Positions 1 through 8,601 of a DNA stretch of 44,268 bases are shown one piece after another. Under the pieces are notes generated by a model. That model did not search any database. It had not been told where the DNA came from and saw only the letters and a program-made list of their open reading frames with translations. The stretch covers positions 1 through 44,268 of the forward strand of contig MNXP01000034.1 of NCBI GenBank assembly GCA_001872625.1, given 5' to 3'. The stretch comes from Bacteroidetes bacterium CG2_30_33_31 (lineage in GTDB: Bacteria > Bacteroidota > Bacteroidia > Bacteroidales > UBA1556). Each line of letters opens with the position of its first letter. Within the stretch, counting starts at the first letter, position 1. A program made the position numbers and the translations under genes.

Positions 1-225
1 TGCAATAAACCATTAACAGATAAACAAATAGCAAGCAATCGCGAAAAATCTAAAACGAGAGCAAGAGTAGAACACGTATTCGGATTTATGGAGCAAAGCA
101 TGAATGGTTTAGTTTTGAAATCAATTGGAATAGTAAGAGCAACCGGAATCATAGGCTTGATAAATCTTACTTACAATCTTTTTAGATTTGAACAAGTCCA
201 AAGGGTAAACTTATTAAAAGTATAA
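1..225 (+). CDS. IS5-like transposase, C-terminal part (cut by window edge)
   Basis: The first reading frame is open from the left edge to a TAA at 223-225 and encodes about 74 residues. It holds the end of a DDE transposase: a segment RARVEHVFGFME, in which the glutamate is in the position of the last catalytic acidic residue, followed by a small-residue and aromatic run (GLINLTYNLFRF) typical of the C-terminus of IS5/IS1182-like enzymes. The N-terminal part lies outside the window, so whether the element is intact cannot be judged. No terminal inverted repeat could be identified downstream because the other end is missing. An AT-rich stretch with a short TTAG repeat follows at 231-245. Confidence 0.75.
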   Translation, partial: CNKPLTDKQIASNREKSKTRARVEHVFGFMEQSMNGLVLKSIGIVRATGIIGLINLTYNLFRFEQVQRVNLLKV

Positions 226-386
226 CATGTTGTTAGTTAGTTAGTTGCTAATTGTTAAAAAAATAAGAAAAAGTTGATTTTTTTTGTATGTGAATTAAAA
301 AAATAGTTGCATAATCGCTTTACTTTTTTAGTACAGATTTAAACGGGTTCTAGTTTGTATCTGAAAAAGTCAAAAAAAATTAATTT

Positions 387-547
387 TTAAAACTCACCAT
401 ATGTTAAATCTGTTATTTTCCCTTGCTCTTCTTTCATCAATTCGTTTAGAAAATCAAGCAATAAATCCTTATTAGGTCTTCACCAAAAAGTCTTTTGAAA
501 CCATAATCAGTAAATGGATTTATGTATTTCTCTCTAAATTCCAACAT
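387..547 (-). pseudogene. Rpn/PDDEXK-type nuclease remnant with frameshift
   Basis: Read on the minus strand from an ATG at 547, the sequence encodes YINPFTDYGFKRLFGED, the characteristic N-terminus of the Rpn family of recombination-promoting nucleases/putative transposases (PD-(D/E)XK fold). The frame then breaks. One added base after the GAC codon would restore the expected PNKDLLLDFLNELM continuation, which is present in the next frame down to a stop at 387-389. Family members have about 280-320 residues, so the rest of the gene is also missing. A one-base deletion plus 3' truncation, next to transposase DNA, indicates a dead fragment. The frameshift could be a sequencing error, but the truncation could not. 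Confidence 0.75.
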
Positions 548-630
548 AATGAAATAATTTGGCTCAAAGACACATGTTTTTTATTCGATTTTTAATAAAA
601 TATTTTCAAAAAACAAATTGCAATTATAGC

Positions 631-638
631 TATTTTTG
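631..638 (+). promoter_or_regulatory. Candidate -7 box for yraN
   Basis: TATTTTTG fits the Bacteroidota -7 consensus TAnnTTTG and lies 21 bases before the ATG at 660. No good -33 TTG is seen at the usual distance. The TTG codon at 636 lies inside this box, which argues against that codon being the start of yraN. Confidence 0.4.
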
Positions 639-659
639 AAAGAATTAATTAATCAGAAT

Positions 660-1016
660 ATGGCAGAACATAATGAAACGGGAACACTTGGAGAGCTAAT
701 TGCTCAAGAATTCCTTGTGAAAAAAGGCTATAAAATAATTGCAAAAAATTGGCGCTTTGGTAAAGCTGAAATTGATATTGTGGCAAAAGAGAATGATGTA
801 ATTGTTTTTGTAGAAGTGAAAACTCGTCATAGCGATTATCTTATTGAACCAGAGTGTGCCGTAACATTAAAAAAGCAAAAATTAATAGTATCTGCTGCCG
901 AAAAATTTTTAACAATTAGAAATATAGAAAATTGGAGTAGGTTTGATATTATTTCTGTAGTTCTTCACCCTGAAGGAAGAGAAATTCGGCATCTTGAAGA
1001 AGCATTTACAGCATAA
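660..1016 (+). CDS. yraN: YraN family (UPF0102) protein
   Basis: This 118-residue protein matches the small YraN/UPF0102 family, which has a Holliday-junction-resolvase-like PD-(D/E)XK fold. Visible motifs are GELIAQEFLVKKGY, a central KAEIDIVA (catalytic-type aspartate) followed by VFVEVKTR (the ExK pair), and the C-terminal RFDIISV. These are the nuclease-fold positions, but the biological substrate of the family is unproven. The frame can be extended to a TTG at 636, but that codon overlaps a promoter-like box; the ATG at 660 gives the usual family length. The gene stands alone and converges on pepD. Confidence 0.88.
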   Translation: MAEHNETGTLGELIAQEFLVKKGYKIIAKNWRFGKAEIDIVAKENDVIVFVEVKTRHSDYLIEPECAVTLKKQKLIVSAAEKFLTIRNIENWSRFDIISVVLHPEGREIRHLEEAFTA

Positions 1017-1046
1017 TTTTTTTTATTAAAGCCAACGAAATGGAAT

Positions 1047-1081
1047 AAAAAAATGGGAGAAACTTAATTTTTATTTCTCCC
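1047..1081 (-). terminator. Terminator of pepD
   Basis: GGGAGAAA (1055-1062) pairs with TTTCTCCC (1074-1081) around an 11-base loop. On the minus strand the stem is followed by a run of T (complement of the A run at 1047-1053). It sits 35 bases beyond the pepD stop codon. Confidence 0.7.
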
Positions 1082-1115
1082 GCTGTATCAATTACTTAGA
1101 TTATTATTTAAGCAA

Positions 1116-2576
1116 TTATTTTTTTGGAAAATTCTTCAATGTAGCTAATAAGAAATTCCAAAATTTTACTACCGTTGCAATATTAACTTTTTCGTCTGGA
1201 GAGTGCGGAAATCTAATGGTTGGGCCAAATGAAATCATGTCCAAATTTGTGTATACACTTCCAAGCAAACCGCATTCTAAACCAGCATGAATAGCTTTAA
1301 TTTCGGGAATATTTCCGTAGAGATTTTTATAAATGCTTTGCATTTCGGTGAGTATTTCTGAATTTGGATTTGGTTTCCAACCAGGATATCCGCCTTCAAG
1401 CTGATATTTAGCCCCAGCAAGCTCATAAACTGAGCACATCATTTCTCCTAAATCGTCCTTAGCTGATTCAACGGAGCTGCGTAATAGAGCTGATATGCTA
1501 ACTTTTTTGTTGCGGATTTGTATTATGGCAAGGTTTGTTGAAGTTTCAACCATTCCTTTTATGTCATCACTCATCCTCATAACTCCATTTGGAGTTGCGT
1601 ATACGGCATTTATAACACGCATTTGAGTGTCAAAATCCATTACTATTCCAGGCATTTCTGTTTTTTCACAATAAAATTGTAAATCTGGTTCTTTTACTGA
1701 TAGTTCCTTTTTAAAATCTTGTTCAAATTGTTTTACCATGGCTATCATGGCATTTTCATTTTCCTTAGGAATAACAACTGTGGCAAAAGATTCGCGAGGT
1801 ACTGCATTACGCAAACTCCCACCAATTAATGAGGAAATACGTAATCCTAAATCCAGTGATGCTTTTTTAAGAAAACGGAAAAGTAATTTATTGGAATTTC
1901 CACGATATAAATTTATGTCAACACCAGAATGACCTCCCTTTAAACCTTTAACAATTAGTTTATAAGATGTGCTTTTTGAATCAGTTTTTTCTTCCTTGTA
2001 ATCGAAACTTGCACTTAAATCAATTCCACCAGCGCAACCAATATAAAGTTCGCCTTCATCTTCTGAATCCATATTAATTAGCACATCGCCTTTCAAGATT
2101 CCTGGTTTAAGTCCAAAAGCACCAGTCATTCCAGTTTCCTCATCACAAGTAAACAATGCTTCAAGAGGTCCATGTGCAATGGTTTTAGAGGCAAGCACTG
2201 CCATGGTAGCAGAAACACCAATTCCGTTATCAGAGCCCAAAGTAGTTCCGTTAGCAGTTACCCATTCGCCATCAATGTATGCTTCAATAGGATCTTTTAC
2301 GAAATCATGTACTTTATCGCTATTTTTCTGTGGAACCATGTCTAAATGGCCTTGTAAAATCACTCCTTTGCGATCTTCCATCCCTTTAGTTGCTGGTTTT
2401 CTAATTATTACATTACCTACTTCATCTTTTATAGTTTCAAGACCCAAATCTTTGCCAAATTTTACCATAAAATCTTGGATTTTATCCTCATGTTTTGATG
2501 GTCTTGGGATCTGTGTTAAACTGTAAAAATTTTTCCAAACTTCCTTTGGTTCAAGGTTATAAATTTCTTTATTCAT
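1116..2576 (-). CDS. pepD: Aminoacyl-histidine dipeptidase (M20C, PepD)
   Basis: This 486-residue cytosolic metallopeptidase hydrolyses dipeptides such as Xaa-His. The M20 signature is complete: QGHLDMV (His77 and Asp79), SDNGIG with bridging Asp116, and DEETGM with the catalytic and ligand glutamates near 146-147. Later come HAGLECGLL and the last ligand segment GPTIRFPHSPDEKV near the C-terminus. The lid domain carries the family's GGHSGVDI segment. Length equals that of typical PepD proteins. It is monocistronic and followed by a clear terminator. A TAnnTTTG-like box (TATCTTTG on the minus strand, 2641-2648) lies about 65 bases upstream. Its product would finish peptides released by the dipeptidyl-peptidase at 16014-18173. 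Confidence 0.95.
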   Translation of the reverse strand: MNKEIYNLEPKEVWKNFYSLTQIPRPSKHEDKIQDFMVKFGKDLGLETIKDEVGNVIIRKPATKGMEDRKGVILQGHLDMVPQKNSDKVHDFVKDPIEAYIDGEWVTANGTTLGSDNGIGVSATMAVLASKTIAHGPLEALFTCDEETGMTGAFGLKPGILKGDVLINMDSEDEGELYIGCAGGIDLSASFDYKEEKTDSKSTSYKLIVKGLKGGHSGVDINLYRGNSNKLLFRFLKKASLDLGLRISSLIGGSLRNAVPRESFATVVIPKENENAMIAMVKQFEQDFKKELSVKEPDLQFYCEKTEMPGIVMDFDTQMRVINAVYATPNGVMRMSDDIKGMVETSTNLAIIQIRNKKVSISALLRSSVESAKDDLGEMMCSVYELAGAKYQLEGGYPGWKPNPNSEILTEMQSIYKNLYGNIPEIKAIHAGLECGLLGSVYTNLDMISFGPTIRFPHSPDEKVNIATVVKFWNFLLATLKNFPKK

Positions 2577-2884
2577 ATTTTGTGTGTTTTAAAAAATTAA
2601 AATTTTCTTACCATATTAATCGCATAAAGCTCTTAGGCTTCAAAGATATAATTTATTGCTTAATTGAGAATTTTTTTTATCATTTTTTAATAATTCTTTT
2701 GAAGTTATTTTTTGTTGAGTTAATTATTTTAAAAAACTTCAGCAAAAAAATAATTTTTATTAAGATAATTCTATATTCCTTTTTTTTAACCAAATATTTC
2801 GAAATCAATATTTTTTTCAGTCGAAGTCTTTAGCATTTTTTAGTGTGTAACATTAAATCATTCTTTTCTATAATTTAGCCGAGC
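2577..2884. other. Divergent intergenic region
   Basis: This 308-base, very AT-rich spacer separates divergent pepD and the glycosyltransferase. On the minus strand it holds a possible -7 box, TATCTTTG, at 2641-2648. No RNA gene, repeat or believable small coding frame was seen; the open frame across it has poly-Phe/Ile/Leu composition from T-rich DNA. Confidence 0.5.
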
Positions 2885-4087
2885 ATGAATTTAGCAAAAT
2901 TACATATCGCCATTCCGTTGATGAATGAAAATGAAAATATTTCTAAATTATTGCAATGTATTAGAAAACAGGAATATAAGAATTTTAAAGTTTGGATATG
3001 TGTAAATCAACCAGAAAGCTTTTGGCAAAACCCTGACAAAGTATTTATCTGTAAAAATAACTCTGATACACTAAAGACTCTCGCATCAATTGAAGATTTT
3101 TCTATTGAAATTATTGATAAGACATCAAAATCCAATGGATGGCAGGGGAAGAATAGTGGAGTTGGAATAGCGCGCAAAACAATAATGGACAAAATTATTG
3201 CTGAAGCTTTAGATGAAGAAATAATTATTAGTCTTGATGGCGACACAAGTTTTTCTAAGAAATATTTTCAATCCATAGCTGAGAATTTCTATATGAACGC
3301 TGATACCTTAGCTATTTCAATCCCGTATTTTCATAATTTAACAGGTGATGAAATGGTTGACCGTGCAATTTTACATTACGAAATTTATATGCGATATTAT
3401 TCGCTTAACATGAACCGAATAGGAAGCCCTTACAATTTTACAGCTCTTGGTTCAGCAATATCTTGTCGGATTAGTGTTTATAGGCAAATAGGTGGTTTAA
3501 CGCCAAAAAATAGTGGCGAGGATTTTTATTTTCTTCAAAAGATTGTGAAATATAAGCCTTTAAGTCTTTGGAACAGCGAGAAAGTATTTCCAGCTGCGCG
3601 CTTTTCCGACCGTGTTTTTTTTGGTACTGGCCCAGCAATGATTAAGGGAGCAAATGGCGATTGGAAATCATACCCAATTTATAGACATGAAATTTTTAAT
3701 GAAATTGAAAATTTTTTTAATCAATTACCTGATTTGTACAAATCTGATTTTCAAAATATTGCTGATGAACTATTTGGAACCCAATGGGCAAAAAATATTC
3801 GCAATAATACTTCTACTTTAGAAGCTTTCATTCGTTCCTGCCATCAAAAATTTGATGGGCTTAGAACACTTCAATATTTGAAAATGAAACAAGAAAGATC
3901 TTCTACTTCGGATGAGGAAAATTTCTCGAATTTTATTTCTAAATTTTATTCAAATAAATTCCCAGAAGAGCTAATTGTAAACCTTAATTTTGCAAATTCA
4001 CCAATTGATAAACTCGAAAATATAAGAAAAATTCTGGTTGAGATTGAAGATTTAATATTGATGAATTATTCTATTAATCTATCATAA
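2885..4087 (+). CDS. Glycosyltransferase family 2-like protein
   Basis: This 400-residue soluble protein opens with the GT-A/GT2 pattern HIAIPLMNENENISKLLQCI. The metal-binding DxD is visible as SLDGDTSF (Asp118, Asp120), and a later acceptor-side segment GLTPKNSGEDFYFL corresponds to the GT2 ED motif. No membrane segment follows, unlike many polysaccharide synthases. The last 130 residues are charged and have no recognised domain. It probably transfers a sugar to an envelope lipid or polymer, but neither donor nor acceptor can be read from the sequence. It is flanked by unrelated single genes (pepD divergent, PBP1 158 bases downstream), so context does not help. Confidence 0.75.
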   Translation: MNLAKLHIAIPLMNENENISKLLQCIRKQEYKNFKVWICVNQPESFWQNPDKVFICKNNSDTLKTLASIEDFSIEIIDKTSKSNGWQGKNSGVGIARKTIMDKIIAEALDEEIIISLDGDTSFSKKYFQSIAENFYMNADTLAISIPYFHNLTGDEMVDRAILHYEIYMRYYSLNMNRIGSPYNFTALGSAISCRISVYRQIGGLTPKNSGEDFYFLQKIVKYKPLSLWNSEKVFPAARFSDRVFFGTGPAMIKGANGDWKSYPIYRHEIFNEIENFFNQLPDLYKSDFQNIADELFGTQWAKNIRNNTSTLEAFIRSCHQKFDGLRTLQYLKMKQERSSTSDEENFSNFISKFYSNKFPEELIVNLNFANSPIDKLENIRKILVEIEDLILMNYSINLS

Positions 4088-4217
4088 TTTTGAAATAAGA
4101 AATCAATTATTTGTTTTAATTGTCAGTAATTCAAGATTATAAATACTCATGTTTTTAATTATTAATTTTCTTAAATTATAATGACTATTAATTTTTAGTC
4201 ATATTAATCTTTTGCTG

Positions 4218-4225
4218 TACTTTTG
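4218..4225 (+). promoter_or_regulatory. Candidate -7 box for the PBP1 gene
   Basis: TACTTTTG matches TAnnTTTG and predicts a start site about 12 bases before the ATG at 4245. A weak TTTAG-like -33 element lies near 4193-4197. Confidence 0.45.
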
Positions 4226-4244
4226 CTATATATAATAGATATGT

Positions 4245-6692
4245 ATGATGGGTAAATTTAGAGTTAAATTATTTAAATTTTTTGGGTATTTATTAAGGCA
4301 AATTCCTGCAATAATTAATTTTATCAGATTTTTGCTTAGCAAATTCTTTAAATGGCGCAAAGCACGCATGCATCGCTATCATAGGCTTGTATGGTATCGC
4401 AAAATCCTAAATATAACAGTTACAAGTTTTGTATATTTTCTTATTTTTCTTTTTCTGGTTGACATCAATTTTTTGTGGCTTTTTGGAAAATCACCTGGCA
4501 TTTATGCAATAAGTCATCCTGACCAAAGTAATGCATCAATTATTATTAGCGCAGATGGTAAAGTAATTGGCAAATATTTTCGTGAAAATCGAATGTCAGT
4601 TAAATTTGAAGAAATTTCGCCAATAATTATTAAAACCTTGATTGCCACCGAAGATGAGCGTTTTTATCAGCATTTTGGCATAGATGTAAAAGGAGTTTTT
4701 GCAGCTATAAAAGATATGATGCATGGCAATGCTAGGGGCGCCAGTACCATAACTCAGCAGTTGGTAAAAAATATGTACAAAACTCGTGGACAATATTCCA
4801 GAGGGCTTTTTGGACATATTCCTGGAGTTAAGTTGCTCATAATGAAAACTAAGGAATGGACTTCGGCAGTAAAGATCGAAATTTTTTATTCTAAAGAAGA
4901 AATACTTACCATGTATTTTAATACCGTTGACTTTGGTAGCAATGCTTTTGGAATACGAACTGCCGCTAAAACATATTTTAAGATAAAACCTCGCCAGCTG
5001 AACTATGAGCAATCTGCCCTTTTAGTTGGGCTCTTAAAAGCTACAAGCACTTATAATCCTAAATTGCACCCAATACGTTCAAAAGAGCGAAGAAATGTAG
5101 TGTTGCAAAATTTGGTTTCACATAAAATACTCACTCAACATCAATTTGATTCTATTAAAGAAATTCCTATATTATTAAATTACAGTGTAGAACAATCTTA
5201 TGATGGCGAAGCTTTGCATTTCCGCGCATATCTCGCTAAATACTTGAAAGATTGGGAAGAAGCAAATGGATATGACATTTACTCAGATGGCTTAAAGATT
5301 TATGTAACAATTGATTCGCGTATGCAAAAGTATGCTGAAGAAGCGGTACAGAAGCAAATGCACGCTGTTCAACGTAGGTTTTTTGAACATTGGCGAGGTC
5401 AGAACCCATGGCAGGATGAAAATCACGTTGAAATAAAAAACTTTATCGAAGACATTGCAAAAAAAACTAAATCTTATTCAATTCTTGATGATATTTACCA
5501 TGGAAATATTGACTCAATATTCAAATATTTAAATAATCCTCATCGAACTATTGTTTACGATTTTGATAAAGGAGAAAAAGATACAACCTTCAGTGTAATG
5601 GATTCAATTCGCTACATGAATAATATCATGCACAGCAGTTTTGTGGCTATGGAGCCTAATACTGGAAAAGTTAAAGCTTGGGTTGGTGATATTAGTTTCA
5701 AATTTTGGCAATATGATAAAGTTGCTCAATCAAAGCGTCAACCCGGATCTACTTTCAAATTATTTGATTATACAGCTGCCATTATGAATGGAAAATCGCC
5801 TTGTGACTTAATGACCGATAAACCAGTAACTTGGAATTACGTTGAAAATGGTCAACCAAAAAGTTGGACGCCGCGAAATACTAATGGAACTTATTTATCA
5901 TATCCCATGACTTTGAAACATGCTTTTGCGCGCTCAATAAACTCCGTCGCTGTTCAAGTTGCTCAAGAAGTTGGTATGGCACAAGTGATAAAATATGCTT
6001 ATTTGCTTGGTATAAAAACTCCTCTCGACGACAAACCATCTACAAGCTTAGGTTCATCCGATGTTTCATTGCTTGAATTGGTAAATTCTTATAGCACAGT
6101 TATTAACGAGGGAATGTATCACGACCCAATTATTGTCAGTAAGATTGAAGACAAAAATGGAAATGTAATATATGTAGCCAATACTGAACAAAAGCGTGTA
6201 ATTCCTTATGAATCTGCTTGGCTTATGACGGAAATGCTTAAAGGAGGTATGACAGAGCCTGGCGGAATAACTCAAGCTTTATGGGAATGGGATTTATTTA
6301 AATTCGATACCGATTTTGGTGGCAAAACAGGCACCTCGTCAAATCATTCCGATGCTTGGTTTGTGGGAGTTACAAAAAATCTTATTGGTGGAGCTTGGGT
6401 AGGAGGTGAGCAAAGATGTGTGCACTTCCGCACTGGTGTTTATGGCGAAGGTAGCCGAACTGCATTACCTGTTTATGCTTTATTTATGGAAAAAGTTTTA
6501 AAAGACGAAAGCCTGAAACAATATCGCGGCAGATTTCCAACAAAACCAAAAGAAACTATCACAAAATCATATACTTGTCACACTTATGTAAGACGTGATT
6601 CTTCTGCAAATGACTCATTAGTGATACCAGATATGCCCGAAGGAGTGCCTTTGGAAGAATCCACAGAAATCCCTGTGGAAGTTGTTAAATAA
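4245..6692 (+). CDS. Class A penicillin-binding protein (PBP1A-type)
   Basis: This bifunctional peptidoglycan synthase has 815 residues. A basic cytoplasmic tail is followed by one membrane anchor at about residues 53-76. The GT51 glycosyltransferase domain has TEDERFYQHFG with catalytic Glu136, then GASTITQQLVKN. The transpeptidase domain has all three motifs: SxxK at Ser502-Lys505, SxN at Ser564-Asn566 and KTG at Lys694-Gly696. Both activities should therefore be intact. The C-terminus ends in an acidic tail without PASTA repeats. Two ATG codons stand together (4245 and 4248); either may be used. The gene is monocistronic and converges tightly on the next gene. Confidence 0.95.
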   Translation: MMGKFRVKLFKFFGYLLRQIPAIINFIRFLLSKFFKWRKARMHRYHRLVWYRKILNITVTSFVYFLIFLFLVDINFLWLFGKSPGIYAISHPDQSNASIIISADGKVIGKYFRENRMSVKFEEISPIIIKTLIATEDERFYQHFGIDVKGVFAAIKDMMHGNARGASTITQQLVKNMYKTRGQYSRGLFGHIPGVKLLIMKTKEWTSAVKIEIFYSKEEILTMYFNTVDFGSNAFGIRTAAKTYFKIKPRQLNYEQSALLVGLLKATSTYNPKLHPIRSKERRNVVLQNLVSHKILTQHQFDSIKEIPILLNYSVEQSYDGEALHFRAYLAKYLKDWEEANGYDIYSDGLKIYVTIDSRMQKYAEEAVQKQMHAVQRRFFEHWRGQNPWQDENHVEIKNFIEDIAKKTKSYSILDDIYHGNIDSIFKYLNNPHRTIVYDFDKGEKDTTFSVMDSIRYMNNIMHSSFVAMEPNTGKVKAWVGDISFKFWQYDKVAQSKRQPGSTFKLFDYTAAIMNGKSPCDLMTDKPVTWNYVENGQPKSWTPRNTNGTYLSYPMTLKHAFARSINSVAVQVAQEVGMAQVIKYAYLLGIKTPLDDKPSTSLGSSDVSLLELVNSYSTVINEGMYHDPIIVSKIEDKNGNVIYVANTEQKRVIPYESAWLMTEMLKGGMTEPGGITQALWEWDLFKFDTDFGGKTGTSSNHSDAWFVGVTKNLIGGAWVGGEQRCVHFRTGVYGEGSRTALPVYALFMEKVLKDESLKQYRGRFPTKPKETITKSYTCHTYVRRDSSANDSLVIPDMPEGVPLEESTEIPVEVVK

Positions 6693-6708
6693 ACATTAGA
6701 AAAAGATT

Positions 6709-7944
6709 TTATTTTAAGATAATAAGCTTGCGATAAGCATTTTGAAGCTCGCTATTTATCTTTAGATAATATAATCCTTTAGATAAATCTGAAATATCAA
6801 TGTTGCTAATTCCTGCTTTCAAGTCATAAACTTTTCTGATAATTTGCCCACGAGAATTTAATATTGATAACTCTGCAATTGATTGAGCTGAGTTTAGTTT
6901 AAATACTCCGCTATTTGGGTTTGGAAATATGCTGAAATGCTGTTGTTTAGATAAATCGCCAAAGCCAGGGTTATTAATAAATTCAACAATTATAGAATCT
7001 GATGCTTGGCAATTATTCATATCGGTAATCTTTACCCAAATTGTGTCGGCTATGCCAAAAACATTGTTTGAATCGAGTGAAATTGTTGGCAAGGTATCGC
7101 CAGTTGACCATAAATAATTTTTAAACCCATTACCTGCATTTAAAATTAATTGTGAATTGTAATAAGGCATTGTATCATGGCCAATATTTACAAAAGGTGG
7201 GTTTGCAATGCAAGGTTCAATAGTTCCTAATTGTGATATTTGAGTGGGAGTAAGACAAGTATCAAAAATTGCTAAGGAAGCAACTTCAATAGTTCCATCT
7301 TCCTGATAATCATCTGCAAAAAATAAAATTGCTGGTGTGAGTGCAAATCGTTTGTCAATAAATATATCTTCAGTATCGCCAATATGCAGCAAATTTCCAT
7401 TTAAATAATAATTATAATAATTTCCTAAATTTACAGTAATCACAAGTCTGTACCATTCTCCTGGCAAGATGCTGTCGTTCGAATAGCCAGTGTATCCAAC
7501 TCCAATTCGACCAGGATTGCTGGTTGTATTAGGCCTTATAAAGCAATCGCCATCATTTTGGTTGGTTGTATCAGTTTGAAAAAATGAATGCCAAGTATCT
7601 ATATTAGGAACTCTAAAATCAAACATAAGGCTGTATCTATTTACCGAATCTCCGCCTCCATTTGCCTGTATATTATGATAACATTTATAATAACTTCCAG
7701 TATCAATTCTAATGGCAGTATCGCCAAAAGAAGCTCCTAAAACCCATTTTTGCTGTCCCAGCAAAATCAGATCACTTCCAACAGTGGCATGAGTTAGGTT
7801 AGTTGTATCCTGAAATTTCCAATATCCTTTTAAATTTGGCCAGTTCGATGGATTAAGGTCTTGTGAAAATGACGATGTTTGTAAGATTATTAATAATACA
7901 AAAATTGAAATTAGCTTGCTTGAATTAAGGTAAATTGTTTTCAT
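6709..7944 (-). CDS. Secreted LamG-like protein with T9SS sorting domain
   Basis: This 411-residue protein has a signal peptide (hydrophobic SKLISIFVLLIILQTSSFSQ). A concanavalin/LamG-like beta-sandwich of about 200 residues follows (GYWKFQDT near the start, VASLAIFDTCLTPTQISQLG at the end). Next is a short SprB-like motif (YLWSTGDTLPTISL), then a type A type IX sorting domain (FSIFPNPNSGVFKL ... GLYYLKI, ending KLIILK). It is therefore exported through the outer membrane and probably attached at the surface. The ligand is unknown. An upstream codon at 7983 extends the frame, but the added residues would precede the signal peptide, so 7944 is preferred. Confidence 0.85.
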   Translation of the reverse strand: MKTIYLNSSKLISIFVLLIILQTSSFSQDLNPSNWPNLKGYWKFQDTTNLTHATVGSDLILLGQQKWVLGASFGDTAIRIDTGSYYKCYHNIQANGGGDSVNRYSLMFDFRVPNIDTWHSFFQTDTTNQNDGDCFIRPNTTSNPGRIGVGYTGYSNDSILPGEWYRLVITVNLGNYYNYYLNGNLLHIGDTEDIFIDKRFALTPAILFFADDYQEDGTIEVASLAIFDTCLTPTQISQLGTIEPCIANPPFVNIGHDTMPYYNSQLILNAGNGFKNYLWSTGDTLPTISLDSNNVFGIADTIWVKITDMNNCQASDSIIVEFINNPGFGDLSKQQHFSIFPNPNSGVFKLNSAQSIAELSILNSRGQIIRKVYDLKAGISNIDISDLSKGLYYLKINSELQNAYRKLIILK

Positions 7945-8117
7945 GATGTATTTATTAAAAATTGGTTTGTAAAGGTAAACCATTTTATTAAAATGTTATA
8001 AATTAATTTGTTAAATACTTTATTTTCATTTGACCTTATCAAATTTTTAACATTAAGTAAAAAATTTACTTGATATATTTTCATGATTATTAAAATTTAT
8101 TATCTAATTTTGTAGAT

Positions 8118-8588
8118 ATGGGAACGGAAATAGAGAGAAAATTTTTGGTGAAAGGTGAATTTAGGCCTTATGTTGTAAAAGCTATGCGGATTACTCAGGC
8201 ATATATTTCGTCAGTGGCAGAGCGAACTGTTCGCATTAGAATTTGCGACCAGAAAGCATATTTGACAGTTAAGGGAAAATCAAATAAAGCTGGCATGAGC
8301 CGTTTAGAATGGGAAAAAGAAATTGATATAGAGGATGCAAAAGATTTATTGAGAATTTGCGAAGAAGGAGTTATCGACAAAACCCGTTACGTAGTGCCTG
8401 AAAGTTGTGGATTGAAGTTCGAAGTTGATGAGTTTTATGGTGAAAATGAAGGACTCTTGGTAGCTGAAATTGAACTCCCTTCCGAAGATTTTCCTTTTGA
8501 TAAACCAATTTGGCTCGGGGATGAAGTTACAGGCGATTTTAGATATTTTAATTCCAATTTAAAGAATAACCCTTATAAATATTGGTAA
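8118..8588 (+). CDS. CYTH domain protein, probable inorganic triphosphatase
   Basis: This 156-residue protein begins with the CYTH signature ExExK (Glu4, Glu6, Lys8 in EIERKFLV). It then shows the alternating basic and acidic strands of the triphosphate tunnel: RIRI, YLTVKGK, SRLEWEKEI, KTRY, FEVDEF and VAEIELPSED. Length and order agree with the short bacterial triphosphate tunnel metalloenzymes of the CYTH/ygiF-like group. These hydrolyse inorganic tripolyphosphate, although some relatives are adenylate cyclases or thiamine triphosphatases. A TAATTTTG box at 8105-8112 lies so close to the ATG that the message might be nearly leaderless. It converges on dusB. Confidence 0.85.
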   Translation: MGTEIERKFLVKGEFRPYVVKAMRITQAYISSVAERTVRIRICDQKAYLTVKGKSNKAGMSRLEWEKEIDIEDAKDLLRICEEGVIDKTRYVVPESCGLKFEVDEFYGENEGLLVAEIELPSEDFPFDKPIWLGDEVTGDFRYFNSNLKNNPYKYW

Positions 8589-8601
8589 ATATTGTCCGTA
8601 A

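Noticed and set aside
231-245. TTAG repeats as an insertion-element terminal repeat
   Set aside because: It is a short simple repeat; without the other end of the element no inverted repeat can be shown.
636-659. TTG start that would extend yraN by eight codons
   Set aside because: The TTG lies inside a promoter-like TATTTTTG, and the ATG at 660 gives the normal family length.
2495-2833. Open frame of 112 codons across the pepD promoter region
   Set aside because: It overlaps the start of pepD in antisense, and its Phe/Ile/Leu/Lys composition comes from AT-rich spacer DNA.
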